Under the pieces are notes generated by a model. It saw only the letters and a list, made by a program, of their open reading frames with translations, ran no database searches and had not been told where the DNA came from. This document shows positions 8,973-17,121 of a stretch of DNA of 64,000 bases, piece by piece. Source of the stretch: Tolypothrix campylonemoides VB511288 (GTDB lineage: Bacteria; Cyanobacteriota; Cyanobacteriia; Cyanobacteriales; Nostocaceae); the NCBI GenBank assembly GCA_000828075.3, contig JXCB02000027.1, forward strand, positions 955,104 through 1,019,103. Direction: 5' to 3'. Position 1 is the first letter of the stretch; the number at the start of each line of letters is the position of its first letter. The translations under genes were made by a program, and so were the position numbers.

Positions 8973-9752
8973 ATGGGATTCAAATATATCAATGAATTAG
9001 CTACTCAAGAAAACGTCAACCAACTCCTAACCTTAGTAGATATGGTGGCAGGCGGACGAATTGATACAGAAAATGTTTTCGATATTGAAGATGCACTACG
9101 TGATAGTGAACAAATGCAAAAATGTTTGCAAGTTGTGCGTCAACATCCAGCTTCTGCACAAATATTAGAAGAACGTTATATGGGGGCAGAATTTGATTTA
9201 GATGCTATGCTGCAAATGCCTAAAGATTCTTTAGGCTGGACTTATGCAAGAGTTTTGAGTGCGCTTAATTATAGCCCAGATTTCTATCGCAAAGGCGAAA
9301 TTATATCTGATGCCGATTACATTATTCATCGGGTACGCAAAACTCACGACTTGCATCATATTTTGACAGGTTTCAGTATTGATGATTATGGCGAATTAGG
9401 CGTAATTTCTGTAATTGCGAGTCAGATTGGTTATCCTGCCTTTACCTTTATTGACATTGTGGCATTACTGTTAAACTTTTTTTCTGATATGCATCAACAT
9501 CAAGGTATTGATGTAGCTCTAGAATACGATTTTGATTTGATTTCTCAAGGGGTAAAAATTGCTCGGCAAGCACAACCACTGTTCCCAGTGAAGTTTGAAG
9601 AAGGACTAGAGCGACCTATTACTGAATGGCGTTCAGAATTGAATATTGTGCCTGTTACCGAAGGACATTGGAGTTTGTATAGCCGTCCTCATTTACGAGA
9701 TGCAATTGAATTGCCCTCGATTTCCCAAGAGCCTCAACTTGTTAGTGTTTAA
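8973..9752 (+). CDS. Coq4 family protein
   Basis: This 259-residue protein carries the Coq4 signature HDLHH, then eleven residues, then Glu (HDxxHx11E, about residues 125-141), the metal-binding motif of the family. In mitochondria and some bacteria Coq4 acts in ubiquinone synthesis, in removal of the C1 carboxyl group. Cyanobacteria make plastoquinone and not ubiquinone, so the substrate here is open. The start is supported by AAGGAG. It lies downstream of two FNR-type boxes and upstream of an SDR and a pterin dehydratase on the same strand, possibly one regulon. Confidence 0.8.
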   Translation: MGFKYINELATQENVNQLLTLVDMVAGGRIDTENVFDIEDALRDSEQMQKCLQVVRQHPASAQILEERYMGAEFDLDAMLQMPKDSLGWTYARVLSALNYSPDFYRKGEIISDADYIIHRVRKTHDLHHILTGFSIDDYGELGVISVIASQIGYPAFTFIDIVALLLNFFSDMHQHQGIDVALEYDFDLISQGVKIARQAQPLFPVKFEEGLERPITEWRSELNIVPVTEGHWSLYSRPHLRDAIELPSISQEPQLVSV

Positions 9753-9809
9753 ACTAACAGTAATTAGCTACAGTAATTAGCTGAATTTAGAAATCTTGCA
9801 AACATAGAC

Positions 9810-9836
9810 GGACACGCTTAATAATCAAGCGTGTCC
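9810..9836 (+). other. Strong hairpin between the Coq4-like and SDR genes
   Basis: GGACACGCTT, a 7-base loop and AAGCGTGTCC form a perfect 10-bp stem. No T-run follows, so it is not a classical terminator. It may mark an mRNA processing or attenuation point, or a stop-gap before the SDR. Confidence 0.5.
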
Positions 9837-9866
9837 TCAATTGAAAATTTGATGCTTGGGGATTTA

Positions 9867-10589
9867 ATGAACAATACAATTTCCGCATTTCTGAAAGATA
9901 AGCACGTTTTAGTTACTGGTGGAACGGGTGGATTAGGACTTGGCGTTACGCCATCTGTTCTCGCCTCCGAAGCCGTTTCGTTGACAATTCCTTATACTAA
10001 CGCGCGAAACGTTGAGCGATTAAAAAGTGTTCTGCCTGTAACCGATTTAGACCGTATTCGATTTGTTACAGCTAATCTGTCAAATGAATCGGCTGTGGAA
10101 AATTTAGTCAATGATATGGAACGAGTAGATGTTTTGATTCATCTCGTTGGTGGATTTTCGATGGGAAAAACCTATGAATATCCTTATGAAAAGTGGAAAG
10201 CTGACCTAGAACTGAATTTGAATCTTGCTTTCCTGGTGTTGAAACATAGTTTAAGAAGGATGTTTCAACACAGCTATGGACGAATTGTGACAGTAGGTTC
10301 GCGGGGTGCCGTACAACCAGGGGGACAGTTAGCAGCCTATTGTGCCGCCAAAGCTGGATTAATAGCGTTGACCCAGGCGATCGCTGATGAAACAAAAGGG
10401 ACGAACATCACTGCTAATATCGTTTTACCTAGTGTGATCGATACTCCCACCAATCGAGCAGCAATGAATACAGAGAATGCCTCTGGGTGGGTTAAACCAG
10501 ATTCTCTGGCACAGGTCATCTGTTTTTTGGCTTCAGAAGCTGCTCTAGATATGAGGGGAGCAATTGTTCCTGTGTATGGCAATCTTTAA
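9867..10589 (+). CDS. SDR oxidoreductase resembling dihydropteridine reductase
   Basis: I choose the ATG at 9,867, just after GGGGA; the frame is open from a GTG at 9,831. The 240-residue product is a classical short-chain dehydrogenase: VTGGTGGLG (NAD(P)-binding), VGGFSMG where NAG-type motifs sit, a Ser in GRIVTVGSRGA, and the YxxxK pair in YCAAKAG. The C-terminal block (LPSVIDTPTNRAAM, then a Trp) resembles quinonoid dihydropteridine reductase, which shares DTPxNRxxM. The following gene encodes pterin-4a-carbinolamine dehydratase, which supports a pterin-recycling role. A general SDR function remains possible. Confidence 0.8.
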   Translation: MNNTISAFLKDKHVLVTGGTGGLGLGVTPSVLASEAVSLTIPYTNARNVERLKSVLPVTDLDRIRFVTANLSNESAVENLVNDMERVDVLIHLVGGFSMGKTYEYPYEKWKADLELNLNLAFLVLKHSLRRMFQHSYGRIVTVGSRGAVQPGGQLAAYCAAKAGLIALTQAIADETKGTNITANIVLPSVIDTPTNRAAMNTENASGWVKPDSLAQVICFLASEAALDMRGAIVPVYGNL

Positions 10590-10707
10590 ACTAAACTCTT
10601 TACACGAATGTGATTATCCAAATCTGGAATCAGCACTCGTGTAAGAGACAGCATCAACACACAAGATATTTTCATAATTTCACCTTTTGATTACTCAAAG
10701 TCAGACC

Positions 10708-10998
10708 ATGAGCAACTTATCCGTTTTATCAGCAAGTGAACTGGGTATTGCTTTGCAAGAACTGAGAGGTTGGAGTATTGAACAAGGGAAACTCCATCGT
10801 CAGTTTCAGTTCCCGTCCTTTATTGAAGCCTTTGGATTCATGACCAGTGTGGCACTGGTGGCAGAAACAATGGGACACCATCCAGAATGGTGCAACATAT
10901 ACAACCGTATATCAGTCGATTTGATAACTCACGACGCAGGCGGAATTACCATGAATGATATACATTTGGCTCGCAAAATGAATGAGCTAGAGCAATAA
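10708..10998 (+). CDS. 4a-hydroxytetrahydrobiopterin dehydratase (PCD/DCoH)
   Basis: This 96-residue protein (ATG 10,708; a TTG at 10,687 is also in frame) has the family signature GHHPEWCNIYNRI followed by THDAGGIT. The three His of the active site and the Asp are present. The enzyme dehydrates the 4a-hydroxy pterin left by aromatic amino acid hydroxylases, giving quinonoid dihydropterin. No hydroxylase gene lies in the window. The preceding SDR resembles the reductase for the next step, so the pair looks like a recycling module. Confidence 0.9.
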   Translation: MSNLSVLSASELGIALQELRGWSIEQGKLHRQFQFPSFIEAFGFMTSVALVAETMGHHPEWCNIYNRISVDLITHDAGGITMNDIHLARKMNELEQ

Positions 10999-11272
10999 TA
11001 TTTGGGGGTAAATGAGCAATCGTACAGAAAGTTACGCGCTTGGCTGTAGCCCCTACAAAAATCTGTGGTTCAATTAGCTGAAAATAGCTGTAAAAAAGCG
11101 CATTCAAAGCACCGTGTCCTCTCGACATAGACGCTTTAGACGCACTCTTCGGCGTGCCGCAGGCTAGAAGGCGTACCCGATAGCCGTAAGGCGTGGCCGT
11201 ACCCACTGGGTGCGCCTACAGCGCATAGGAAGAAAAAAGAAGATAGGTAATTTTATAGCGGGAAGGGACTAA
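10999..11272. repeat. Dispersed repeat region
   Basis: This contains GCGCATAGGA, GAAGAAAAAAGAAGA and GGTAATTTTATAGCGGGAAG in the same order as a copy at 56,210-56,275, plus palindromic GC-rich segments. No gene was seen. Confidence 0.5.
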
Positions 11273-11617
11273 TTACTTGCTATTTAAAATGCGAAAGTTA
11301 CGGGCTTGCTGTTCTAACCTGGCGGCGAGGCGATCGCAAACCCGATTACACAATTCAAAAATCATCTCATCTTCCACCCGGTAGTAGGCACAAGTTCCTT
11401 CACTGCGGCGGCTGAGGATTCCTGCTTGCCACATTACCTTCAAATGTTTTGACACATTAGCCTGAGAAGTCTGTGTTGCCTCTACCAGTTCTTGCACACA
11501 TTTTTCTTCATCCCGCAGCAAATGCAACAGCCGTAGGCGCATGGGTTCACTCAAGAGGCTGAAGTATTCAGCTACTTGTTGCACAACTTCTGGCGGTACA
11601 GGCAACGCTTGTTTCAT
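11273..11617 (-). CDS. ArsR/SmtB family transcriptional regulator
   Basis: The longest frame starts at a TTG (11,641); I prefer the ATG at 11,617 (114 residues). It is a winged-helix repressor: YFSLLSEPMRLRLLHLL, then the DNA-reading helix in TSQANVSKHLKVM, then the wing SRRSEGTCAYYRV. Four Cys are present (in EEKCVQEL, GTCAYY, ELCNRVCD). The classical ELCxCD metal motif of helix 3 is not intact, so thiol or metal sensing is possible but the ligand is unknown. An inverted repeat just upstream is a probable autoregulatory operator. It follows accB on the same strand. Confidence 0.8.
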   Translation of the reverse strand: MKQALPVPPEVVQQVAEYFSLLSEPMRLRLLHLLRDEEKCVQELVEATQTSQANVSKHLKVMWQAGILSRRSEGTCAYYRVEDEMIFELCNRVCDRLAARLEQQARNFRILNSK

Positions 11618-11652
11618 CAGGTTAGATCCGTAAGGACTCAACTAAAAAGTTT

Positions 11653-11670
11653 ATAACGAGGCATCGTTAT
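11653..11670. promoter_or_regulatory. Putative ArsR operator (inverted repeat)
   Basis: ATAACGA-GGCA-TCGTTAT is a perfect 7-4-7 inverted repeat in the 65-bp gap between the accB stop and the ArsR ATG. It overlaps TATA-rich promoter-like sequence on the minus strand, the usual place for ArsR-family autoregulation. Confidence 0.55.
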
Positions 11671-11682
11671 ATAGATTAATAC

Positions 11683-12225
11683 TTAATCAGGGTTAATTCG
11701 CATCAAAGGTTGACCATATTCCACAGGTTCACCGTTTTGAACGAGAATTTCTATCACTTGTCCGGATACTTCTGATTCGATTTCATTCATCAGTTTCATG
11801 GCTTCGATAATACATACTGTTTGACCGCTTCTGACGCGATCGCCCACTTCCACAAATGGTGATTCGCTAGGACCAGGAGCGCGATAAAACGTTCCCACCA
11901 TTGGGGAAGGGATGTCAACGAATTTCTGTTCTATGAGTGAGGGAACAGTCTGTGGCGGTACACTCACGCTATTGCTATCAAAGACGCGAGTTGGCGGGGT
12001 TTGGGTTACGGTTGGAGGCGAAGCCACCGCATAAGCAGGTGGTGGAACTGGCGTCAGTTCCGAACCAACCGCGCCTAACCCCGCTTGAGGTGCTGACGTT
12101 TGATGAGTGCTTACTGCCTTACGAACCGTTAGCTCAAAATCGTCGCTTTTGAGCGTGACTTCTGCTATATCAGTTTGTGCAATAGTTGTCAATAGTTGGC
12201 GGATTTCATTAAAGTCCAATGGCAC
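11683..12225 (-). CDS. accB: Biotin carboxyl carrier protein of acetyl-CoA carboxylase
   Basis: I choose the GTG at 12,225, about ten bases after GAGGT; a TTG at 12,246 opens the frame. This gives about 180 residues beginning MPLDFNEIRQLLTTIAQ, as in other cyanobacterial AccB. After an N-terminal helical region and a Pro/Val-rich linker, the biotinyl domain has VGTFYRAPGP, the biotinylation site EAMKLMNE, and EPVEYGQPLMRI. It carries biotin between the carboxylase halves in the first step of fatty acid synthesis. It lies downstream of efp on the same strand, a conserved cyanobacterial order. Confidence 0.95.
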   Translation of the reverse strand: MPLDFNEIRQLLTTIAQTDIAEVTLKSDDFELTVRKAVSTHQTSAPQAGLGAVGSELTPVPPPAYAVASPPTVTQTPPTRVFDSNSVSVPPQTVPSLIEQKFVDIPSPMVGTFYRAPGPSESPFVEVGDRVRSGQTVCIIEAMKLMNEIESEVSGQVIEILVQNGEPVEYGQPLMRINPD

Positions 12226-12301
12226 AGCTTTTCTGACCTCATGCAATTAGGTGTAGATAGACTTTATCCGTGAAGTAAGTTTGCTCGTCAGGCAGGGATG
12301 T

Positions 12302-12332
12302 AAATCCCTGTTATAAATGAAAATAGGGATTT
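12302..12332 (-). other. Hairpin in the efp-accB gap
   Basis: AAATCCCT and AGGGATTT form an 8-bp stem and compete with CAGGGATGTAAATCCCTG next to it. Alternating structures are possible. There is no clear T-run, so terminator activity is uncertain. Confidence 0.3.
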
Positions 12333-12354
12333 GCATCAAGAGGTGAAAATAAAG

Positions 12355-12912
12355 TTACTCCCTGCCAAGGTATGTGTCGTTACGGGTGTCTATACGGATG
12401 CGTTCTCCTTGGGAAATAAACAGCGGAACCATAACAATTGCTCCTGTTTCCACAGTTGCAGGCTTGGAACCACCAGTAGCAGTATCACCCTTAACACCTG
12501 GATCTGTTTGCACAATTTCCAACACGACAGAGTTAGGCAGTTCTACTTCTAGAACTTGGTCGTCCCAGCGAACGACGTTGACTTCCATACCTTCTTTAAG
12601 GTATTTTACGCGATCGCCAATCTGCGCTGCGCTCAATCTGCCTTCTTCGTAGGTTTCCATATCCATAAAGACGTACTCATCACCTTCTTTATAGGTATGC
12701 TGCATCGTGCTTTTTTCCAGGTTGGCTTGCGGAACTGTTTCGCCGGCGCGGAACGTTCTTTCTACCACACTGCCACTTTGGGCATTTTTCAGTTTTGTCC
12801 GCACAAAGGCAGAGCCTTTACCTGGCTTAACGTGGAGGAATTCCACGACTCGCCACACAGACCCATCTAATACTATCGAGACACCAGGTCGAAAGTCGTT
12901 ACTGGAGATCAT
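12355..12912 (-). CDS. efp: Elongation factor P
   Basis: Starting at the ATG at 12,912 gives the normal 185 residues; the frame opens 48 bases earlier. The three beta-barrel domains are visible: [20 protein letters not shown], the [15 protein letters not shown] loop with the Lys that is modified in some bacteria, [20 protein letters not shown], and the C-terminal [16 protein letters not shown] ending YLGRE. EF-P relieves ribosome stalling at polyproline. It is the first gene of the efp-accB pair. Confidence 0.96.
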   Translation of the reverse strand: MISSNDFRPGVSIVLDGSVWRVVEFLHVKPGKGSAFVRTKLKNAQSGSVVERTFRAGETVPQANLEKSTMQHTYKEGDEYVFMDMETYEEGRLSAAQIGDRVKYLKEGMEVNVVRWDDQVLEVELPNSVVLEIVQTDPGVKGDTATGGSKPATVETGAIVMVPLFISQGERIRIDTRNDTYLGRE

Positions 12913-13014
12913 GAAACTTTCAAAATTTGGAAGACAATCGGGATTTATTTTAACCCCCAATAGCAGTAATTAGTCATTCCTCATGGTTTATTAGTTATTA
13001 GTACTCATAAAGGG

Positions 13015-13070
13015 GATGAGGGGGATGAGGGAGTGAGGGAGTGAGGGAGTGAGGGAGGGAGTGGGGAATG
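13015..13070. repeat. GAGGGAGT/GGGGATGA low-complexity repeat
   Basis: Repeated GGGGATGAG and GAGGGAGT units lie in intergenic DNA. The same array occurs inside the hybrid kinase gene at 49,020-49,085. Confidence 0.75.
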
Positions 13071-13093
13071 TTGCTTCCTTAATGTGCGACTTC

Positions 13094-13186
13094 CTAGCTG
13101 CTGCGACTGAAAAAGATGGCAGCAATGATGATTAACCCTAAAAGCGCCAAAGGTACCCACAAGTTAGGGATATCTGACAAACTCAT
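13094..13186 (-). CDS. 30-residue single-helix membrane protein (candidate)
   Basis: ATG at 13,186 to TAG at 13,094 encodes 30 residues: MSLSDIPNLW, a 16-residue hydrophobic helix (VPLALLGLIIIAAIFF), then SRSS. The pattern resembles the small one-helix subunits of photosystems, NDH-1 or cytochrome b6f, but I cannot name it. No strong ribosome site is visible. It sits upstream of efp. Confidence 0.45.
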   Translation of the reverse strand: MSLSDIPNLWVPLALLGLIIIAAIFFSRSS

Positions 13187-13304
13187 AAAATTCAAAATAA
13201 AAATTCAAAATCTTTTTATCTATATTCTGTAAGCACCACAAAATACTAACGCTAATTCGTAACAGGTAAATTCCAATAAATTCCAAGAACATCCATGTGG
13301 TATT

Positions 13305-14292
13305 TTGTTTTGGCGCGTCCCAGAAAGCCGCGATGAAGAGTCTGCAAGACTTGATTGGTGGGGCGCAGCATTGGTTACTCTTGGCTTAGGGGTGATTGTC
13401 TACGGACTGATCGAATCGTCTCATTTAGGATTATTCCATCCTCTGGTTCTCGGTTGCTTAGCAGTGGGCGCACTTATCTTGAGTGCGTTTCTTTTTGTTG
13501 AGGCGAACAACCGCGCCCCGATGATGCCGTTATCTTTATTTAAATCGCGCACCTTCAGCGGTGCAAATTTGCTCACACTGCTGCTTTATTCAGCCTTGGG
13601 CGGGGTGTTTTACTTTGTTCCGTTCAATCTCATTCAAGTGCAACGCTACTCGGCTACAGCGGCTGGTGCGGTCTTCTTGCCGTTTATTGTAATCATGTTC
13701 TTTCTTTCACGTTGGTCTGGGGGGATTGGTGAGTCGCTACGGCGCAAAACTCCCCTTGACAATTGGTTCGATAATTGCTGCCCTTGGATTTGCTTTGTTT
13801 GCTGTCCCAGGAATTGGCGGTAGTTATTGGACAACGTTTTTCCCTGCCATAGTCGTTTTAGGTTTGGGTATGGCAATTAGCGTTGCCCCCTTGACAACAA
13901 CGGTGATGGGTGCTGTTAAGCAACGACAAGCTGGTATTGCTTCAGGAATTAACAACGCTGTTGCTCGCACTGCTGGATTACTAGCGATCGCCGTTTTCAA
14001 TATCTTTGTTTTCAATACATTCAATCGCAGCCTCAATCAACGTTTAGCAACGTTAAATATACCGCTTGAAGTTCAAAAACTGCTGGATAACCAACGTATT
14101 AAACTGGCGGGTGCTGAAGTTCCTTCTGGTGTGAGTGGTGAGGTGAGTGAAAAGATAAGACAGGCGATCGCCCTTGCATTTGTAGATAGCTTTCGCTTAG
14201 TGATGTTTATTGGTGTTGGGTTGGCTTTGGCGAGTGCAGTTGTTGCCTTTCTAATGATTGGGAGAAATAAAAGGCAGATACAGCAACAGTAA
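13305..14292 (+). pseudogene. MFS drug-type transporter, truncated and frameshifted
   Basis: The sequence corresponds to the second half of a 14-helix EmrB/QacA-type exporter, from FWRVPESRDEESARLDWWGA through at least six membrane helices. The first frame runs to 13,823 but loses the family pattern at SRWSGG. The second frame picks up VSRYGAKLPLTIGSIIAALG and runs to 14,292. The join lies in a run of six G near 13,719; one G fewer restores the frame. About 190 N-terminal residues with the first helices are absent. It is nonfunctional unless an assembly error is involved, and even then it is truncated. Confidence 0.8.
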
Positions 14293-14460
14293 CGATGAAT
14301 TGCGTTACCTCGGCTTATTGCTTTCTTCCTCACAAATTCCTCATTTTTTTCTATAATATTTTTTCTATAATATTTTTTATATAATAAAAGAGTAAAAGGC
14401 AAATAAGCTTTGCTTTGCAAAGAAGAATTAGCGGAAGCGATCGCTTCGGAGGTGGCAAAT

Positions 14461-14763
14461 ATGATGAGAGCCACAGTATTATTAGTAACAATTCTAGCCC
14501 TTACACCTGCTACTGTTTTGGCACAGCAAGAAAAGCAACCAACTTATAATTTCACACTAACAACTGAGCAAAAACTATATTCTGAGAAATTATTACGGAT
14601 ACGTCTTAACCAGCAAATTCAGAAATTTAATACAGTCGTTAAGCAGGCGCTTAGAGAAACACAAGAGATCAAGCAGTTTAGCACACCATACTTAGTTGAA
14701 TTCCAAAGGAGAAATCAGGATATAGAACGCCGCCGAGATTTTATACGTCCCAGCGGTATTTAA
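14461..14763 (+). CDS. Small secreted hypothetical protein
   Basis: The ATG at 14,461 follows GGAGG by eight bases and begins a clear signal peptide (MMRATVLLVTILALTPATVL, cleavage likely after AQ). This makes the upstream extension to 14,410 unlikely. The mature part (about 78 residues) is polar and helical, rich in Gln, Arg and Glu, ending DFIRPSGI. No family is recognised. The stretch before it (14,293-14,409) contains AT-rich TATAATATTTTTT repeats. Confidence 0.55.
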   Translation: MMRATVLLVTILALTPATVLAQQEKQPTYNFTLTTEQKLYSEKLLRIRLNQQIQKFNTVVKQALRETQEIKQFSTPYLVEFQRRNQDIERRRDFIRPSGI

Positions 14764-14909
14764 GGTGTTTTTTGACATTCTATTTCAACTTTTTTCGTCT
14801 TATTCTTACTAAGTTTGTAGTGAGGAATGCGCGTCCTCTTCCACGAAAACAAGGACTAAAGTCCTTACTACATATAAGTTTTATTATGGGTAATTTGCCG
14901 GGCTTGATA

Positions 14910-15210
14910 TTACAAATTATCCTTTACCCAACTTTTAAAAGCTCTTATTGCTTGACTTCTCCCTAAACTTAAACATTGCTTTACATATTCATTCACTAAC
15001 TGAATAATCGGGATACCGGGAAAATTTGGACTAAAACTAGCTTCCACATATTTTCCCTGCTGTAGCAAGTTAATTTGCAATCCCTGCGGCGTGTATCGCC
15101 AAAGTTCAGGAACTCCCATAATTTCATAGTTATTAAATTGAGTGCGAGAAGTAATATCAATTTCTATCGCTAAATCAGGCGGTGGGTCTATTGTCAAATC
15201 TATGCGATTT
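14910..15210 (-). pseudogene. Uma2 family protein, C-terminal remnant cut by an IS element
   Basis: Reading from the IS edge, NRIDLTIDPPPDLAIEIDIT is the conserved Uma2 core (DPPPDLxIEID), followed by GVPELWRYTPQGLQI and a normal C-terminus ending at TAA 14,910. The N-terminal half is missing: on the far side of the IS (after 17,063) the sequence does not continue the gene, so a deletion accompanied or followed insertion. The frame extends to 15,269 only by reading into the IS. Confidence 0.75.
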
Positions 15211-15282
15211 TTACAATATCGAGAGCAGAAAGCCCATCGGCTTTTAGCCGTGGGATGAATGCGTTGCACCTTCAGGTGCAGT

Positions 15283-15678
15283 CTATCTTGTCTTTTGATT
15301 AGCTATATACTTTTTAATTGTTTCACTTGAAGCATCTCCAGCAGTACCACAAAAATAACTTCTAGTCCACATTGAAGGCAGTTTAAGCAAGTATGGAAAT
15401 TCTTGTCTAAGGATTCTTGATGTATATCCTTTTAATCGAAACATTATTTGGTCTGGTGCTAAAGTAGGCGGACAACAAAGAAATAGATGAACGTGGTCTT
15501 CCATAATTTCAAGAGCTAGGATCTCACAATCTAGCTCTTTCGTTTTTTCATAAAGCAATTCTTCTAGTCGTTTTGCAACTAGTCCGTATAATACTTTTTT
15601 TCTTCTTTTTGGTATCCATACGAAATGATAGTTAATCAACGTGACTGACGTTGTTTTGTGCCTATACTTGTCAAGCAT
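15283..15678 (-). CDS. tnpA: IS200/IS605 transposase TnpA (Y1 HUH)
   Basis: This 131-residue single-strand transposase has the HUH motif in EDHVHLFLCC (about residues 60-69) and the catalytic Tyr in SETIKKYIANQ near the C-terminus. Its N-terminal strand (LINYHFVWIPKRRKKVL) is typical. It acts as a dimer on hairpins at the element ends. The length is nearly complete for the family (130-150). It is divergent from tnpB and identical to the copy at 19,431. Confidence 0.93.
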   Translation of the reverse strand: MLDKYRHKTTSVTLINYHFVWIPKRRKKVLYGLVAKRLEELLYEKTKELDCEILALEIMEDHVHLFLCCPPTLAPDQIMFRLKGYTSRILRQEFPYLLKLPSMWTRSYFCGTAGDASSETIKKYIANQKTR

Positions 15679-15776
15679 ATATAAAAATCGTGTAAACTTG
15701 TGGTCAATAGCTTGTATCTATCAACCATATTATGTTAGATTAATTTTACAGAAAATACAAGGAGGTGAGTGAGCGC

Positions 15777-17021
15777 GTGTTAGTTCTAGAATACAAAGCA
15801 AAAGCTAATAAAGCACAATATCAAGCAATTGAAGAATCTATTAAGACTACTCAATTTGTTAGAAATAAGTGTTTGCGTTATTGGATGGACTCTTCTAAAG
15901 AGGACAGTATTAATAATGCTGCTATTAGCCGATATTCAACAGTACTACGCGCTAACTTTCCCTTTGTTGCAGCACTTAATTCAATGGCAGTACAAGCTGC
16001 TGCCGAGAGAGCATGGCTTGCTATTTCTCGATTTTACGATAACTGCAAAAAAGCTAAACCAGGGAAGAAAGGATTCCCACGTTTTCAACATGACAACCGT
16101 TCTGTTGAATACAAAACTAGTGGATGGTCACTACACCCAACAAAGCGTAGAATCACTTTCACTGATAAAAAAGGCATTGGTGAACTCAAGCTAATGGGCA
16201 AATGGGACATACACACGCATCCTGTTAAGTCCGTTAAACGAGTTCGGATTGTCCGTCGTGCTGATGGGTACTATGTCCAATTCTGTGTTGATGTGGAATG
16301 CAAGGAAACGGTTCAATTTACAGGTCAAGAGATTGGTTTAGATTTTGGATTGGAACACTTCTATACCGACTCAAACGGATACCATGAACCCAATCCTCGT
16401 TTTTTGCGTAAAACCGAGAAACAAGTTAAGCACGTTCAACGAAGAATATACAAAAAGGAGAAAGGTAAGAACGGTAGAAAGAAGGCTCGAAACCGATACG
16501 CACGTAAGCACCTGAAGATAAGTAGACAACGTACCGAACACGCCAAATCGAGGGCGCGTCACGTCATGCGGTCTAACGACTTATGCGTCTACGAAAACTT
16601 GCAGGTTAAAAATATGGTGCGTAACCACCATCTAGCAAAAAGCATTAATGACGCTGGATGGAGACAGTTTCGGAGCTATCTAGAATACTTTGCCCAAAAG
16701 TATAGGAAGGTAGCACTTGCTGTGGAACCACACTATACCTCACAGGAGTGTCCAAAATGCGGCACGATGGTTAAGAAATCGTTGTCAACTAGAACGCACA
16801 CTTGCAAATGTGGTTGTGTTCTGCAACGTGACTATGCGGCTGCAATCAATATACTTCGTAAGGGCAAAGAAAAAATTGCTACCTCAGGGCATGGGGAAAG
16901 CAAGCCGACTTCTAAGAAGAAGGCAAGAAACGCTAGGGGAGTTGGAAGCTCTACTCATGTTGGTGCAAACCTGCATAAGCAACTTCCGACGTTGAGCCTA
17001 GAATCCCACGGCTTTTTGTGA
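15777..17021 (+). CDS. tnpB: TnpB RNA-guided nuclease (OrfB)
   Basis: The GTG at 15,777 follows AAGGAGG by eleven bases and yields MLVLEYKAK, the usual N-terminus; the GTG at 15,765 overlaps the ribosome site. The protein (414 residues) has the RuvC residues Asp in IGLDFGLEHF, Glu in CVYENLQVKN and Asp in LQRDYAAAINIL. Between the last two lies a zinc ribbon (CPKCG ... CKCGC). TnpB is the ancestor of Cas12 and cuts DNA next to the target motif using an RNA from the element's right end. All catalytic residues are present. Confidence 0.93.
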   Translation: MLVLEYKAKANKAQYQAIEESIKTTQFVRNKCLRYWMDSSKEDSINNAAISRYSTVLRANFPFVAALNSMAVQAAAERAWLAISRFYDNCKKAKPGKKGFPRFQHDNRSVEYKTSGWSLHPTKRRITFTDKKGIGELKLMGKWDIHTHPVKSVKRVRIVRRADGYYVQFCVDVECKETVQFTGQEIGLDFGLEHFYTDSNGYHEPNPRFLRKTEKQVKHVQRRIYKKEKGKNGRKKARNRYARKHLKISRQRTEHAKSRARHVMRSNDLCVYENLQVKNMVRNHHLAKSINDAGWRQFRSYLEYFAQKYRKVALAVEPHYTSQECPKCGTMVKKSLSTRTHTCKCGCVLQRDYAAAINILRKGKEKIATSGHGESKPTSKKKARNARGVGSSTHVGANLHKQLPTLSLESHGFL

Positions 17022-17055
17022 AGATGAGCGAAGCGAAATCTTCATAGCCGTGGGA
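17004..17055 (+). ncRNA. Right-end hairpin / probable reRNA (omega RNA) scaffold, copy 1
   Basis: TCCCACGGCT (17,004-17,013) pairs with AGCCGTGGGA (17,046-17,055); an inner TGAAGAT/ATCTTCA stem sits within. It overlaps the end of tnpB, where TnpB guide RNAs are made. The guide would be the flank after about 17,063 (AAGATTTTATACAAC). Confidence 0.6.
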
Positions 17056-17121
17056 GTGTCAAAAAGATTTTATACAACTTTGCTGTAGAATATTCCCGAT
17101 TTTGTAGAATTTTCATCGATA

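Larger units (their letters stand above)
15215..17063 (+). mobile_element. IS200/IS605 family insertion sequence, copy 1
   Basis: The element has divergent tnpA (Y1 transposase) and tnpB. It is identical by eye to copy 2 (19,363-21,211) over its whole length. Both copies are preceded by TTAC, the likely 5' target tetranucleotide, as in IS608. A left-end hairpin (CCCATCGGCT/AGCCGTGGG, 15,233-15,254) and a right-end hairpin (17,004-17,055) replace terminal inverted repeats. No target duplication is expected for this family. It truncates a Uma2 gene. Confidence 0.9.

Noticed and set aside
12331..12973. Forward ORFs across efp
   Set aside because: Antisense shadows of a clearly identified housekeeping gene.
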